From Prevotella sp. UBA3288 (GTDB lineage Bacteria; Bacteroidota; Bacteroidia; Bacteroidales; Bacteroidaceae): DNA of 13,641 bases. The stretch spans positions 1,474 through 15,114 of the forward strand of contig DETM01000038.1 in assembly GCA_002361655.1 (NCBI GenBank), in the 5' to 3' direction. The notes beneath the pieces were generated by a model. It was not told the origin of the DNA and made no database searches. It saw nothing but the letters and a program-made list of their open reading frames with translations. Position 1 is the first letter of the stretch; each line of letters starts with the position of its first letter. Positions 7,588-13,641 of the stretch are shown in pieces. A program made the position numbers and the translations under genes.

Positions 7588-8066
7588 TGATAGGTTTTCA
7601 TTGCGCGGTCCATCTCGCGCCGGTCTTCCTTCTCCTTCAGGGTCTGGCGCTTGTCGTAGGCCTTCTTACCCTTACATAGGGCAATGTCCATCTTGGCCCG
7701 CCCGTTATCATCGATAAACACGAGCGTGGGAACGATTGTATAGCCGGTCTGTTTGATGGCGCTCTCCAGACGGTTGATTTCCCGTCGGGTGAGCAGCAAT
7801 TTGCGGTCGCGCTTCTGTTCGTGATTATTATAAGAGCCATAGAAATAGGGACTTACAGACATGCCCTTAACCCACAACTCCCCATGGATAATAGTGCAAT
7901 AGGTATCAACGAGCGAGGCCTTGCCGGCACGTATGGACTTTATTTCCGTACCCGTGAGCACGATGCCTGCTGTCAGTTCCTCAATGAAGAAATACTCGAA
8001 GGCCGCTTTCTTGTTTTTTATCTGTACGGGACTCTTCTTCCGGAGTTCCTGTTCTTGCTTGTTCAT
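7584..8066 (-). CDS. smpB: SsrA-binding protein SmpB
   Basis: Binds tmRNA and delivers it to stalled ribosomes for trans-translation. It has 160 residues, the usual size. Family blocks: [42 protein letters not shown] at the N-terminus, [32 protein letters not shown] in the middle, and the basic C-terminal tail [24 protein letters not shown] that enters the decoding centre. Its ATG overlaps the stop of the upstream DMP19-like gene (ATGA) and its own TGA overlaps the metH ATG, so all three are probably translationally coupled. The tmRNA gene itself is not in the window. Confidence 0.97.
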   Translation of the reverse strand: MNKQEQELRKKSPVQIKNKKAAFEYFFIEELTAGIVLTGTEIKSIRAGKASLVDTYCTIIHGELWVKGMSVSPYFYGSYNNHEQKRDRKLLLTRREINRLESAIKQTGYTIVPTLVFIDDNGRAKMDIALCKGKKAYDKRQTLKEKEDRREMDRAMKTYQ

Positions 8067-8569
8067 GCTATCGTTGCAAATTTCTCTATATGTTCATCTA
8101 CGTAGTGGGCAATCTGCGCCGTCCACCGCTCCTCGTTCTCCACAAACAGGTCGTCATAGTCGTCGAACTGCGGATACTGCTCGAAGAGCGCCATAAACTC
8201 CTCGTCGGTACAGTCGCGTTCCAAGACCTCGCGGTGCTCCAGCCAGAGTGAGTGCACCTCGTAGAGCATCTTCGAGAGGTCGCGCATCTGCCACATTTTG
8301 TTCAAAGCCTTGGCAAAGGGATTCTTGAAGATAAATGGGCCATACCCATTGTGTATCAACTGGATAAAGCCGCCATCCATCACCTCCTGATGGAGCGTAT
8401 CCCAGCAGAGCAGCGTCATCTGGTCAGCATTGAGTTCCTGTATCGTCTCGGCCGTCGGTTCTCCGCCGATGGCTTCGCGCAGCGCATCTATAAACACCTG
8501 AAGGAACCGGTCCATGCCTTCGAGAGCCGCACGGCTCAGAGTCTCGTCTTTCACTATCACCTGTTTCAT
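8063..8569 (-). CDS. Acidic DMP19/DUF4375-like protein
   Basis: Likely a member of the DMP19 family (DUF4375), named after a Neisseria DNA-mimic protein; function here unknown. It has 168 residues from ATG 8569, and no signal peptide or membrane segment. The family-like core is [36 protein letters not shown], with the E-x-x-x-GGF-Q signature, followed by alternating helices and an acidic end ([17 protein letters not shown]). By hand count there are about 33 Asp/Glu against 14 Lys/Arg, so it is strongly acidic. An in-frame ATG at 8578 was rejected because it lies inside the -7 promoter box; ATG at 8515 (MDRFLQVF) is another option. It is first in the unit with smpB and metH and overlaps smpB by ATGA. 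The family call rests on recalled motifs, not a search. Confidence 0.7.
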   Translation of the reverse strand: MKQVIVKDETLSRAALEGMDRFLQVFIDALREAIGGEPTAETIQELNADQMTLLCWDTLHQEVMDGGFIQLIHNGYGPFIFKNPFAKALNKMWQMRDLSKMLYEVHSLWLEHREVLERDCTDEEFMALFEQYPQFDDYDDLFVENEERWTAQIAHYVDEHIEKFATIA

Positions 8570-8575
8570 AGTGTG

Positions 8576-8607
8576 CAAAGGTACGAAGTTTTTTTCATTT
8601 CACCAAA
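8576..8607 (-). promoter_or_regulatory. Consensus promoter of the DMP19-like-smpB-metH unit, nearly leaderless
   Basis: On the minus strand TTTG (8607-8604), a 20-base spacer and TACCTTTG (8583-8576) match the Bacteroidetes -33/-7 consensus perfectly. The ATG at 8569 comes only 6 bases after the -7 box, so the mRNA should begin at or within a few bases of the start codon. Confidence 0.8.
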
Positions 8608-8641
8608 TGATAAGCGGCATTTATGACAGAACAGGCGAAAA

Positions 8642-8656
8642 TGTGTTAAAAACACA
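8642..8656. promoter_or_regulatory. 15-bp palindrome, candidate operator in the divergent region
   Basis: TGTGTT-AAA-AACACA is a perfect inverted repeat with a 3-base centre, upstream of the arabinose-operon promoter (centre about 36 bases before its -33 box). It has the size and symmetry of a dimeric repressor or activator site. It is a candidate for the Nudix regulator encoded in the operon, but I cannot recall the AraR consensus well enough to match it. Confidence 0.45.
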
Positions 8657-8671
8657 CCTGTATGGCAAATA

Positions 8672-8700
8672 CCCCGAAAAAACATTTGGCGGTTTCGGGG
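8672..8700. promoter_or_regulatory. Inverted repeat flanking the -33 box of the arabinose promoter
   Basis: CCCCGAAA (8672-8679) and TTTCGGGG (8693-8700) are perfect 8-base inverted arms separated by 13 bases. The TTTG -33 box (8685-8688) lies between them. A protein binding both arms would block or reshape the promoter. As transcribed RNA it is irrelevant because it lies upstream of the start. Confidence 0.5.
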
Positions 8701-8716
8701 AAAAGTTGTAACTTTA
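8685..8716 (+). promoter_or_regulatory. Promoter of the arabinose operon
   Basis: TTTG (8685-8688), exactly 20 bases, then TAACTTTA (8709-8716), which differs from TAnnTTTG only in the last base. The predicted start is near 8722, leaving a leader of about 50 bases before ATG 8774. Confidence 0.7.
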
Positions 8717-8773
8717 CACCCAAATTCACAACAATAACGAAAAACTGTTTAATTTAAAACCTCAAGAACAACA

Positions 8774-9958
8774 ATGAAAGCACTGAAAGCATCTTGCTTT
8801 GGACTGGGTGCCATGCTGGCCCTCACGATGATATCGTGCGAGCCCCAGCAGACCACCCCACTGACGGCCTCGGGTCTGAACCCCGCCAAGTTTGATACCA
8901 TCGTCAACGGCGACACCGTACGCCTCTTCACGCTAAAAGGCGACAAGGGTATGGAGGTGTGCATCACCAATTATGGCGGCCGAGTGGTCAGCCTGATGGT
9001 GCCCGACAAGAACGACTCGCTGGTCGACGTGGTGCTGGGTTTCGACAATATCGCCCAGTACATGGACACCCAGAACACGCCCAGCGACTACGGTTCGAGC
9101 GTAGGCCGCTACGCCAACCGTATCAACATGGGACAGTTTACGCTGAACGACAGCACCTATCAACTGAAGCAGAACGACCGTCACCCCGGCGAGCGCAACC
9201 ACTGTCTGCACGGCGGTGGCGACACGGGCTGGATGAACCGCGTGTACAAGGCGGAGCAGGTGGACGACCAGACGCTGCGCCTGACCATCGTGGCTGAGGA
9301 CGGCGAGAACGGATTCCCCGGCACCGTGACAGCCACCACAACCTATAAGATTGTCAACGGCAACACCCTTGACATCGTCTGGGAGGCAGAGACCGACAAG
9401 CCCACCATCATCAACCAGACCAACCACAACTACTACAACCTCTCCGGCGACTTGGAGAACGCTGCCTACGACCAGGTGCTCTATGTCAATGCCGACTCGT
9501 TCACCGAGAGCGACGAGAGTTACATGCCCACCGGCAAGATTCTGCCCGTCGAGGGCACGCCTATGGACTTCCGTACCCCCCATGCCGTGGGCGATTCTAT
9601 CCACTCCGACTACTATCAGGTGAAGAACGCCCACGGCTACGACCACAACTGGTGTCTGAACACCAATGGCGACGACACCCAGGTGTGTGCCTCGCTCTAC
9701 AGCCCCCGCACCGGTATCTTCATGGAGATGTACACCAACGAGCCGGGCGTGCAGGTGTATAGCGCCAACTTCCAGGGTGTCGGTGGCGAAGAGAACATCG
9801 CCCGCAAACTGGGCAAGCACTATCCCCAGCACGTGTCCATCTGTCTGGAGAGCCAGAAGTATCCCGACAGCCCCAACCATCCTGAATGGGCCAGTCCCGT
9901 GCTGAACCCCGGCGAGAAGTACTACAGCCACGCTGCCTACAAGTTCTCTGTTAAATAA
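8774..9958 (+). CDS. galM: Aldose 1-epimerase (mutarotase), lipoprotein
   Basis: Interconverts alpha and beta anomers of aldoses; here probably prepares L-arabinose for uptake. It has 394 residues, with an N-terminal lipoprotein signal ending at Cys22 (LALTMISC). The residues after Cys22 (EPQQ) are not an acidic surface-export signal, so a periplasm-facing anchor is likely. GalM landmarks: ITNYGGRVVSLMVPD (65-78), GSSVGRYANRI (107-117), CLHGG with His146, NQTNHNYYNLSG with His218 (probable catalytic acid), GYDHNW (288-293) and ICLESQKYPDSPNHP with Glu359 (probable catalytic base). First gene of the arabinose operon, 29 bases before the symporter. Codons are C-rich at third positions, as in the rest of the operon, suggesting high expression. 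The sugar specificity is inferred from neighbours. Confidence 0.95.
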   Translation: MKALKASCFGLGAMLALTMISCEPQQTTPLTASGLNPAKFDTIVNGDTVRLFTLKGDKGMEVCITNYGGRVVSLMVPDKNDSLVDVVLGFDNIAQYMDTQNTPSDYGSSVGRYANRINMGQFTLNDSTYQLKQNDRHPGERNHCLHGGGDTGWMNRVYKAEQVDDQTLRLTIVAEDGENGFPGTVTATTTYKIVNGNTLDIVWEAETDKPTIINQTNHNYYNLSGDLENAAYDQVLYVNADSFTESDESYMPTGKILPVEGTPMDFRTPHAVGDSIHSDYYQVKNAHGYDHNWCLNTNGDDTQVCASLYSPRTGIFMEMYTNEPGVQVYSANFQGVGGEENIARKLGKHYPQHVSICLESQKYPDSPNHPEWASPVLNPGEKYYSHAAYKFSVK

Positions 9959-9987
9959 GAATCAATAACAAAATAACCACATAACCA

Positions 9988-11970
9988 ATGGACAAAATTT
10001 TAGAAGCCTTAAGTAACAATGGCTTTGCGACTGAGGATTATCTGGTCTTCATCGCGTACATTATCATCCTTGTCGGCATGGGACTATTCCTGTCGCGCAG
10101 CAAGAAGGGAGAAGAGAAATCATCAACCGACTACTTCCTGGCCGGCAACACGCTGACGTGGTGGGCCGTCGGTGCCTCGCTCATCGCCGCCAACATCTCG
10201 GCCGAGCAATTCATCGGTATGTCGGGATCGGCCTTCGCATCAGGTATCGCCCAGGCTGCCTACGAACTGATGGCTGCCGCCACACTGCTGGTTGTCGGCA
10301 AGTTCCTGCTGCCGCTGATGATTGAGAAGAAAATCTTCACTATCCCCCAATTCCTGCGCGAGCGCTACAACTGGGGAGTAGGCTTTGCCTTCTCGCTGCT
10401 GTGGCTTTTCCTCTACGTCTTTGTCAATCTGACATCAGTGGCTTGGCTGGGTGCACTGGCCATTCAGCAGATTCTTGGCCTGCCCACCGACATGACCATC
10501 ATGTTCGCAGGCATGGAGATTGACCAGGTTCGTATGTGCATCATTCTGCTGCTGTTCCTTGTGGCCGGTGTCTACTCTATCTATGGTGGTCTGGCCTCTG
10601 TAGCATGGACCGACGTGATGCAGGTCACATTCCTTGTTGGTGGCGGACTGATCACGGCTTACGCTGCCCTGAGCGTCATCGGTGCAGAGATGGGTATAGG
10701 AGGAGCCTGGGACGCGCTGATGCACATCAAGGACTATCTGGCCTCTATTGACGGCGACAAACACTTCAATCTGGTCGTCACGCGTAACGAAGAACTCTAT
10801 CCTGTCATCAACAGTGTTGTTGACAGTGCCGGAAATGTCATACAGAAGGAAGACCCCTTCTTCACCAATCCCGGCATCGTGCTGATCTTCGGTGCTCTGT
10901 GGCTGACCAATCTCGGCTACTGGGGCTTCAACCAGTACATCATCCAGAAGGGTCTGGCCGCAAAGTCGCTGAGTGAGGCTAAGAAGGGTATGGTGTTCGC
11001 CGCCTTCCTGAAGATTCTCATCCCGTTCATCGTCTGCATTCCCGGTGTCTGCGCCTTCTACATCATGAACTCGCCCGAGTGTGACAGTCTGCGCGAGACG
11101 CTGGCCGGATCCATCACCCGTTCCGATGATGCCTATCCGTTCCTCATCCGCAACTTCACGCCTGTCGTCGTCAAGGGTCTGTCGTTCGCAGCACTGGCAG
11201 CCGCCGTCATTTCTTCGCTGGCTTCCATGTTCAATTCTACCTCTACCCTCTTCACCATGGATATCTACAAGCAGTTCATCAACAAGAACGCCTCTGAGAA
11301 GCGACTGGTGAATGTTGGCCGCCTGACTTCTGTGTGTGCCCTGATCATCGCCCTGATTGCTGTCTACCCGCTGATGGGTGGCATCGACCAGGCCTTCCAG
11401 TTCATCCAGGAGTACTCGGCTTTCGTCTATCCCGGCGTGGTGGTCATCTTCGGTCTGGGTCTGCTGTGGAAGCGTGCCAGCGGTACGGCAGCAGTTGTCT
11501 GCGCCATCGGTACGTTCGCCTTCTCCATCATCTACAAGTTTGCATTCCCGGAGATGCCGTTCCTAGTGCGTTCCGGCATTGTGTTCATCACACTGGTCAT
11601 CCTGTTCGTATGGATTTCGCTGAAGAGTTCGAAGGCAGTTCCTGCCGACCAGTTGGACGAGCACACCATCAAGACGCAACTGATGTGGAGCAACATCATG
11701 TTCTGCGTGGCTGCAGTGTCGTTCGTGCTGTTCATCGGCGGCTTCTTCAACACCACCATGCACATCCACGGCTTCGAGGGTGCCATGATCTTCTTCGCAG
11801 CCATCACCGCTACTATCGGCATCTACCTGCGTTCCAACGCACTGGACAAGGTACAGGATCCGAAGTTGGTGCCTATCGATCTGAAAATATTCAAGACCGA
11901 CACCACGTTCAATATCGGTGCCCTTGGTGTGATCACCATCCTGACCATCCTGTATATTGTATTGTGGTAA
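9988..11970 (+). CDS. SSS-family sodium/sugar symporter, probably for L-arabinose
   Basis: Inner-membrane sodium:solute symporter of the SGLT/vSGLT branch. It has 660 residues with about 14 hydrophobic segments. The start (EDYLVFIAYIIILVGMGLFLSRSKKGEEKSSTDYFLAGNTLTWW) is the family's first helix and linker. ASLIAANISAEQFIGMSGSAFASGIA follows, and then the helix-5/6 region VAGVYSIYGGLASVAWTDVMQ (about 190-210). GLSFAALAAAVISSLASMFNSTSTLFTMDIYKQF (about 397-430) is the conserved helix 8/9 block that includes sodium-site serines. A hydrophilic loop at about 250-290 (DGDKHFNLVVTRNEELYPV) faces outside. Its place between a mutarotase and AraR/AraD/AraA points to arabinose; glucose or galactose cannot be excluded from sequence alone. 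The stop is 16 bases before the proposed start of the regulator gene. Confidence 0.93.
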   Translation: MDKILEALSNNGFATEDYLVFIAYIIILVGMGLFLSRSKKGEEKSSTDYFLAGNTLTWWAVGASLIAANISAEQFIGMSGSAFASGIAQAAYELMAAATLLVVGKFLLPLMIEKKIFTIPQFLRERYNWGVGFAFSLLWLFLYVFVNLTSVAWLGALAIQQILGLPTDMTIMFAGMEIDQVRMCIILLLFLVAGVYSIYGGLASVAWTDVMQVTFLVGGGLITAYAALSVIGAEMGIGGAWDALMHIKDYLASIDGDKHFNLVVTRNEELYPVINSVVDSAGNVIQKEDPFFTNPGIVLIFGALWLTNLGYWGFNQYIIQKGLAAKSLSEAKKGMVFAAFLKILIPFIVCIPGVCAFYIMNSPECDSLRETLAGSITRSDDAYPFLIRNFTPVVVKGLSFAALAAAVISSLASMFNSTSTLFTMDIYKQFINKNASEKRLVNVGRLTSVCALIIALIAVYPLMGGIDQAFQFIQEYSAFVYPGVVVIFGLGLLWKRASGTAAVVCAIGTFAFSIIYKFAFPEMPFLVRSGIVFITLVILFVWISLKSSKAVPADQLDEHTIKTQLMWSNIMFCVAAVSFVLFIGGFFNTTMHIHGFEGAMIFFAAITATIGIYLRSNALDKVQDPKLVPIDLKIFKTDTTFNIGALGVITILTILYIVLW

Positions 11971-11986
11971 AAACTTGCTGAGCACC

Positions 11987-12664
11987 GTGACTACCTATTA
12001 TAACGAACATCAGAAATTCTTGGTGTCGGTCGACGTCATCATCTTCGGATTCGACGAACAGAAACTGAAGGTGCTCATCGGCCGTCGCCAGATGGATCCC
12101 GGACGCGGAGAATGGAGCCTCTACGGAGGCTTCGTCTCCGCCGACGAGAGCCTCAATCAGGCTGCTGCCCACACACTGGAGAAACTCACCGGCCTAAAGG
12201 ACATATACATGCGGCAAGTAGGAGCCTTCGGCGATGTGGACCGCGACCCGGGCGAACGTGTCATCTCGGTGGCCTACTACGCCTTGATCAACGTGAAGGA
12301 CTACGACGAGAAGAAGCGCGTGAAGCATGGTCTGGAATGGGTAGACATCAATAAGATACCCACGCTCTACAGCGACCACAATCTGATGGTCGGCCGGGCA
12401 CTGACGAAGATGCGCCAGAAGATCAAGACCGAGCCTATCAGTTTCCGTCTGCTGCCCAGCCTCTTCACCCTCACGCAGTTGCAGCGGCTCTACGAGGCCG
12501 TCATCGGCGAACAGGTAGACAAGCGCAACTTCCGCAAGCGCATCAAGGACATGGACTTCATCGAGAAGACCAACCTGATCGACAAGAAGTCGTCGAAGCG
12601 CGGTGCCGCCCTCTACCGTTTTAATAATAAGGTATATAACGAAGACCCTAACTTTAAACTTTAA
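11987..12664 (+). CDS. araR: Nudix-fold transcriptional regulator, AraR-type, of arabinose utilisation
   Basis: Resembles the NrtR-related regulator AraR described in Bacteroides thetaiotaomicron: an N-terminal Nudix domain that binds the effector (L-arabinose there) and a C-terminal winged helix. It has 225 residues from GTG 11987 (MTTYYNEHQKFLVSVDVII). The frame is open farther back to TTG 11957 inside the symporter gene, but homologues begin close to the YYN motif. The Nudix box is degenerate: in GFVSADESLNQAAAHTLEKLTGL the REUxEE core reads HTLEKL, so the catalytic glutamates are lost and hydrolysis is unlikely. The winged helix is at about 145-220 (LFTLTQLQRLYEAVIGEQVDKRNFRKRI, then AALYRFNNKVY). 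It sits within the operon it probably controls, 6 bases before araD, suggesting autoregulation. NrtR of NAD metabolism is the alternative; context argues against it. Confidence 0.88.
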   Translation: MTTYYNEHQKFLVSVDVIIFGFDEQKLKVLIGRRQMDPGRGEWSLYGGFVSADESLNQAAAHTLEKLTGLKDIYMRQVGAFGDVDRDPGERVISVAYYALINVKDYDEKKRVKHGLEWVDINKIPTLYSDHNLMVGRALTKMRQKIKTEPISFRLLPSLFTLTQLQRLYEAVIGEQVDKRNFRKRIKDMDFIEKTNLIDKKSSKRGAALYRFNNKVYNEDPNFKL

Positions 12665-12670
12665 TATACT

Positions 12671-13381
12671 ATGTTAGAAGAACTCAAGCAAAAAGTATAC
12701 AAGGCCAACCTCGACCTGGTGAAACAGGGACTGGTCATCTTCACCTGGGGCAATGTCTCAGGCATCGACCGCGAGAAGGGCCTCGTCGTGATCAAACCCT
12801 CCGGCGTCAGTTACGACGACATGAAAGCCGGCGACATGGTCGTTGTCGACCTGGAGACAGGCAAAGTGGTAGAGGGCGACCTCAACCCGTCGAGCGACAC
12901 CCCCACACACCTTGTATTATATAAGGCGTTCCCCAACATCCAGGGCGTCGTGCACACCCACTCCACCTATGCCACCGCCTTCGCTCAGGCCGGCCGTGAC
13001 ATCCCCAATATCGGCACCACCCATGCCGACTACTTCTACAAGGACATCCCCTGTACGCGCGATATGACCAAGGAGGAGGTCGAGGGCCAGTATGAACTGG
13101 AGACGGGCAATGTCATCGTCGACGAGATACTGAACATCCGCAAGATCAACCCCGACCACACCCCCGCCGTGCTGGTAAAGAACCACGGTCCCTTCGCGTG
13201 GGGCACCTCGCCCGACAATGCCGTCTACAACGCCAAGGTCATGGAGCAGTGCGCCAAGATGGCCTTCGTCTCGTTCTCGGTCAATCCCAACACGACGATG
13301 AACCCGCTGCTCGTCGAGAAGCACTACAACCGCAAGCACGGGCCAAATGCTTACTACGGCCAGAAAGGACAAAAACATTAA
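12671..13381 (+). CDS. araD: L-ribulose-5-phosphate 4-epimerase
   Basis: Converts L-ribulose 5-phosphate to D-xylulose 5-phosphate, the last dedicated step of the arabinose pathway; cytoplasmic. It has 236 residues, class II aldolase/epimerase family. Residue numbers nearly match E. coli AraD: Asp76 (NPSSDTPTH), zinc ligands His95 and His97 (VVHTHSTYA) and His172 ([10 protein letters not shown]), Asp120 (TTHADYF) and Tyr229 near the C-terminus. [10 protein letters not shown] and [11 protein letters not shown] form the phosphate-binding part. Asp76, Asp120 and Tyr229 favour the epimerase over fuculose-phosphate aldolase. It starts 6 bases after the regulator gene; araA follows after 36 bases. 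Confidence 0.97.
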   Translation: MLEELKQKVYKANLDLVKQGLVIFTWGNVSGIDREKGLVVIKPSGVSYDDMKAGDMVVVDLETGKVVEGDLNPSSDTPTHLVLYKAFPNIQGVVHTHSTYATAFAQAGRDIPNIGTTHADYFYKDIPCTRDMTKEEVEGQYELETGNVIVDEILNIRKINPDHTPAVLVKNHGPFAWGTSPDNAVYNAKVMEQCAKMAFVSFSVNPNTTMNPLLVEKHYNRKHGPNAYYGQKGQKH

Positions 13382-13417
13382 TTTGATTCAATAACAAATA
13401 TTTAAACTTGATACAAA

Positions 13418-13641
13418 ATGACGAAAGGATTTGAGAATTATGAGATATGGTGGGTGACAGGCGCACAGTTGCTCTATGGTGGCGACGCAGTGGTTGCCGT
13501 CGACGGGCACTCGAAGGAGATGGTCGAAGGCCTCAACAACAGCGGCATCATACCTATCAAGATCGTTTATAAGGGCACTGCCAACTCTTCCAAGGAGGTG
13601 GAGGCCGTGATGAAGGCCGCCAACAACGACGACAAGTGCGT
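13418..13641 (+). CDS. araA: L-arabinose isomerase (5' part, cut by window edge)
   Basis: Isomerises L-arabinose to L-ribulose, the first pathway step; cytoplasmic and manganese-dependent in the family. Only 74 codons are visible of a protein normally about 500 residues long. The start MTKGFENYEIWWVTGAQLLYGG aligns well with E. coli AraA (DNYEVWFVIGSQHLYG as I recall it), followed by KEMVEGLNNSGIIPIKIVYKGTANSSKEV and AANNDDKC, matching the family's DANYDDRC block. The catalytic residues lie beyond the edge. ATG at 13418 follows an A-rich leader without a Shine-Dalgarno. The frame is open to the edge. Confidence 0.95.
   Translation, partial: MTKGFENYEIWWVTGAQLLYGGDAVVAVDGHSKEMVEGLNNSGIIPIKIVYKGTANSSKEVEAVMKAANNDDKC

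Noticed and set aside
8933..9931. 332-residue open frame antisense to the mutarotase gene
   Set aside because: A shadow of C-rich codon bias in galM: the translation is dominated by V, H, G and A, with no domain, and it lies wholly inside a well-supported gene.
11957..11986. TTG at 11957 as the start of the Nudix regulator
   Set aside because: It would place ten extra residues inside the symporter gene's end that do not resemble known N-termini; GTG at 11987 gives the expected MTTYYN start.
1..13641. Insertion sequences, integrase, tRNA, rRNA, CRISPR array or defence system
   Set aside because: No transposase or integrase motifs, cloverleaf sequence or spaced repeats were seen; the gene content is metabolic and housekeeping.

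Overview
The window looks like chromosomal DNA of a Bacteroidales bacterium, most likely Prevotella or a close relative. Four promoters carry the Bacteroidetes -7 box (TAnnTTTG), and two of them also have a TTTG -33 box exactly 20 bases upstream. Most genes lack a Shine-Dalgarno sequence. The proteins (a lipoprotein mutarotase, a GHL10 glycosidase-like protein, a Nudix-type regulator inside an arabinose operon, and a MetH without its reactivation domain) also fit that phylum. The genus is an inference from memory of protein families, not a computed placement.

Layout. (1) Bases 1-2316, minus strand: gmd (GDP-mannose 4,6-dehydratase), then a GHMP sugar kinase of the galactokinase/galacturonokinase type that runs off the left edge. 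(2) Bases 2317-2696: a divergent promoter region. (3) Bases 2697-3291, plus strand: rplU-rpmA, ending in a hairpin terminator that also serves the convergent unit. (4) Bases 3360-8569, minus strand: a tight four-gene unit, in transcription order a DMP19/DUF4375-like acidic protein, smpB, metH and a secreted GHL10-family protein. The first three are joined by ATGA overlaps. (5) Bases 8570-8773: a compact divergent promoter region with two perfect inverted repeats. (6) Bases 8774 to the right edge, plus strand: an L-arabinose operon made of a mutarotase lipoprotein, an SSS sodium/sugar symporter, a Nudix-fold AraR-type regulator, araD and the start of araA. Ribulokinase (araB) is not in the window and may follow.

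How the genes work together. In the arabinose operon the mutarotase supplies the right anomer at the envelope, the symporter imports it, AraA and then AraD (with an absent kinase between them) carry it to xylulose 5-phosphate, and the Nudix protein probably senses arabinose. The rplU-rpmA pair and smpB are translation housekeeping. gmd starts GDP-deoxyhexose synthesis (GDP-fucose or GDP-rhamnose type).

The most unusual content is repetitive DNA written into coding sequence. An approximately 72-base double-hairpin element sits in frame in the GHMP kinase gene. An 18-base piece of the same element recurs elsewhere in that gene, in the same reading frame. A TGATGGC heptamer array lies inside gmd, where a change of one unit would shift the frame. 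Other points of interest are a near-leaderless promoter for the DMP19-like gene and inverted repeats around the arabinose promoter.
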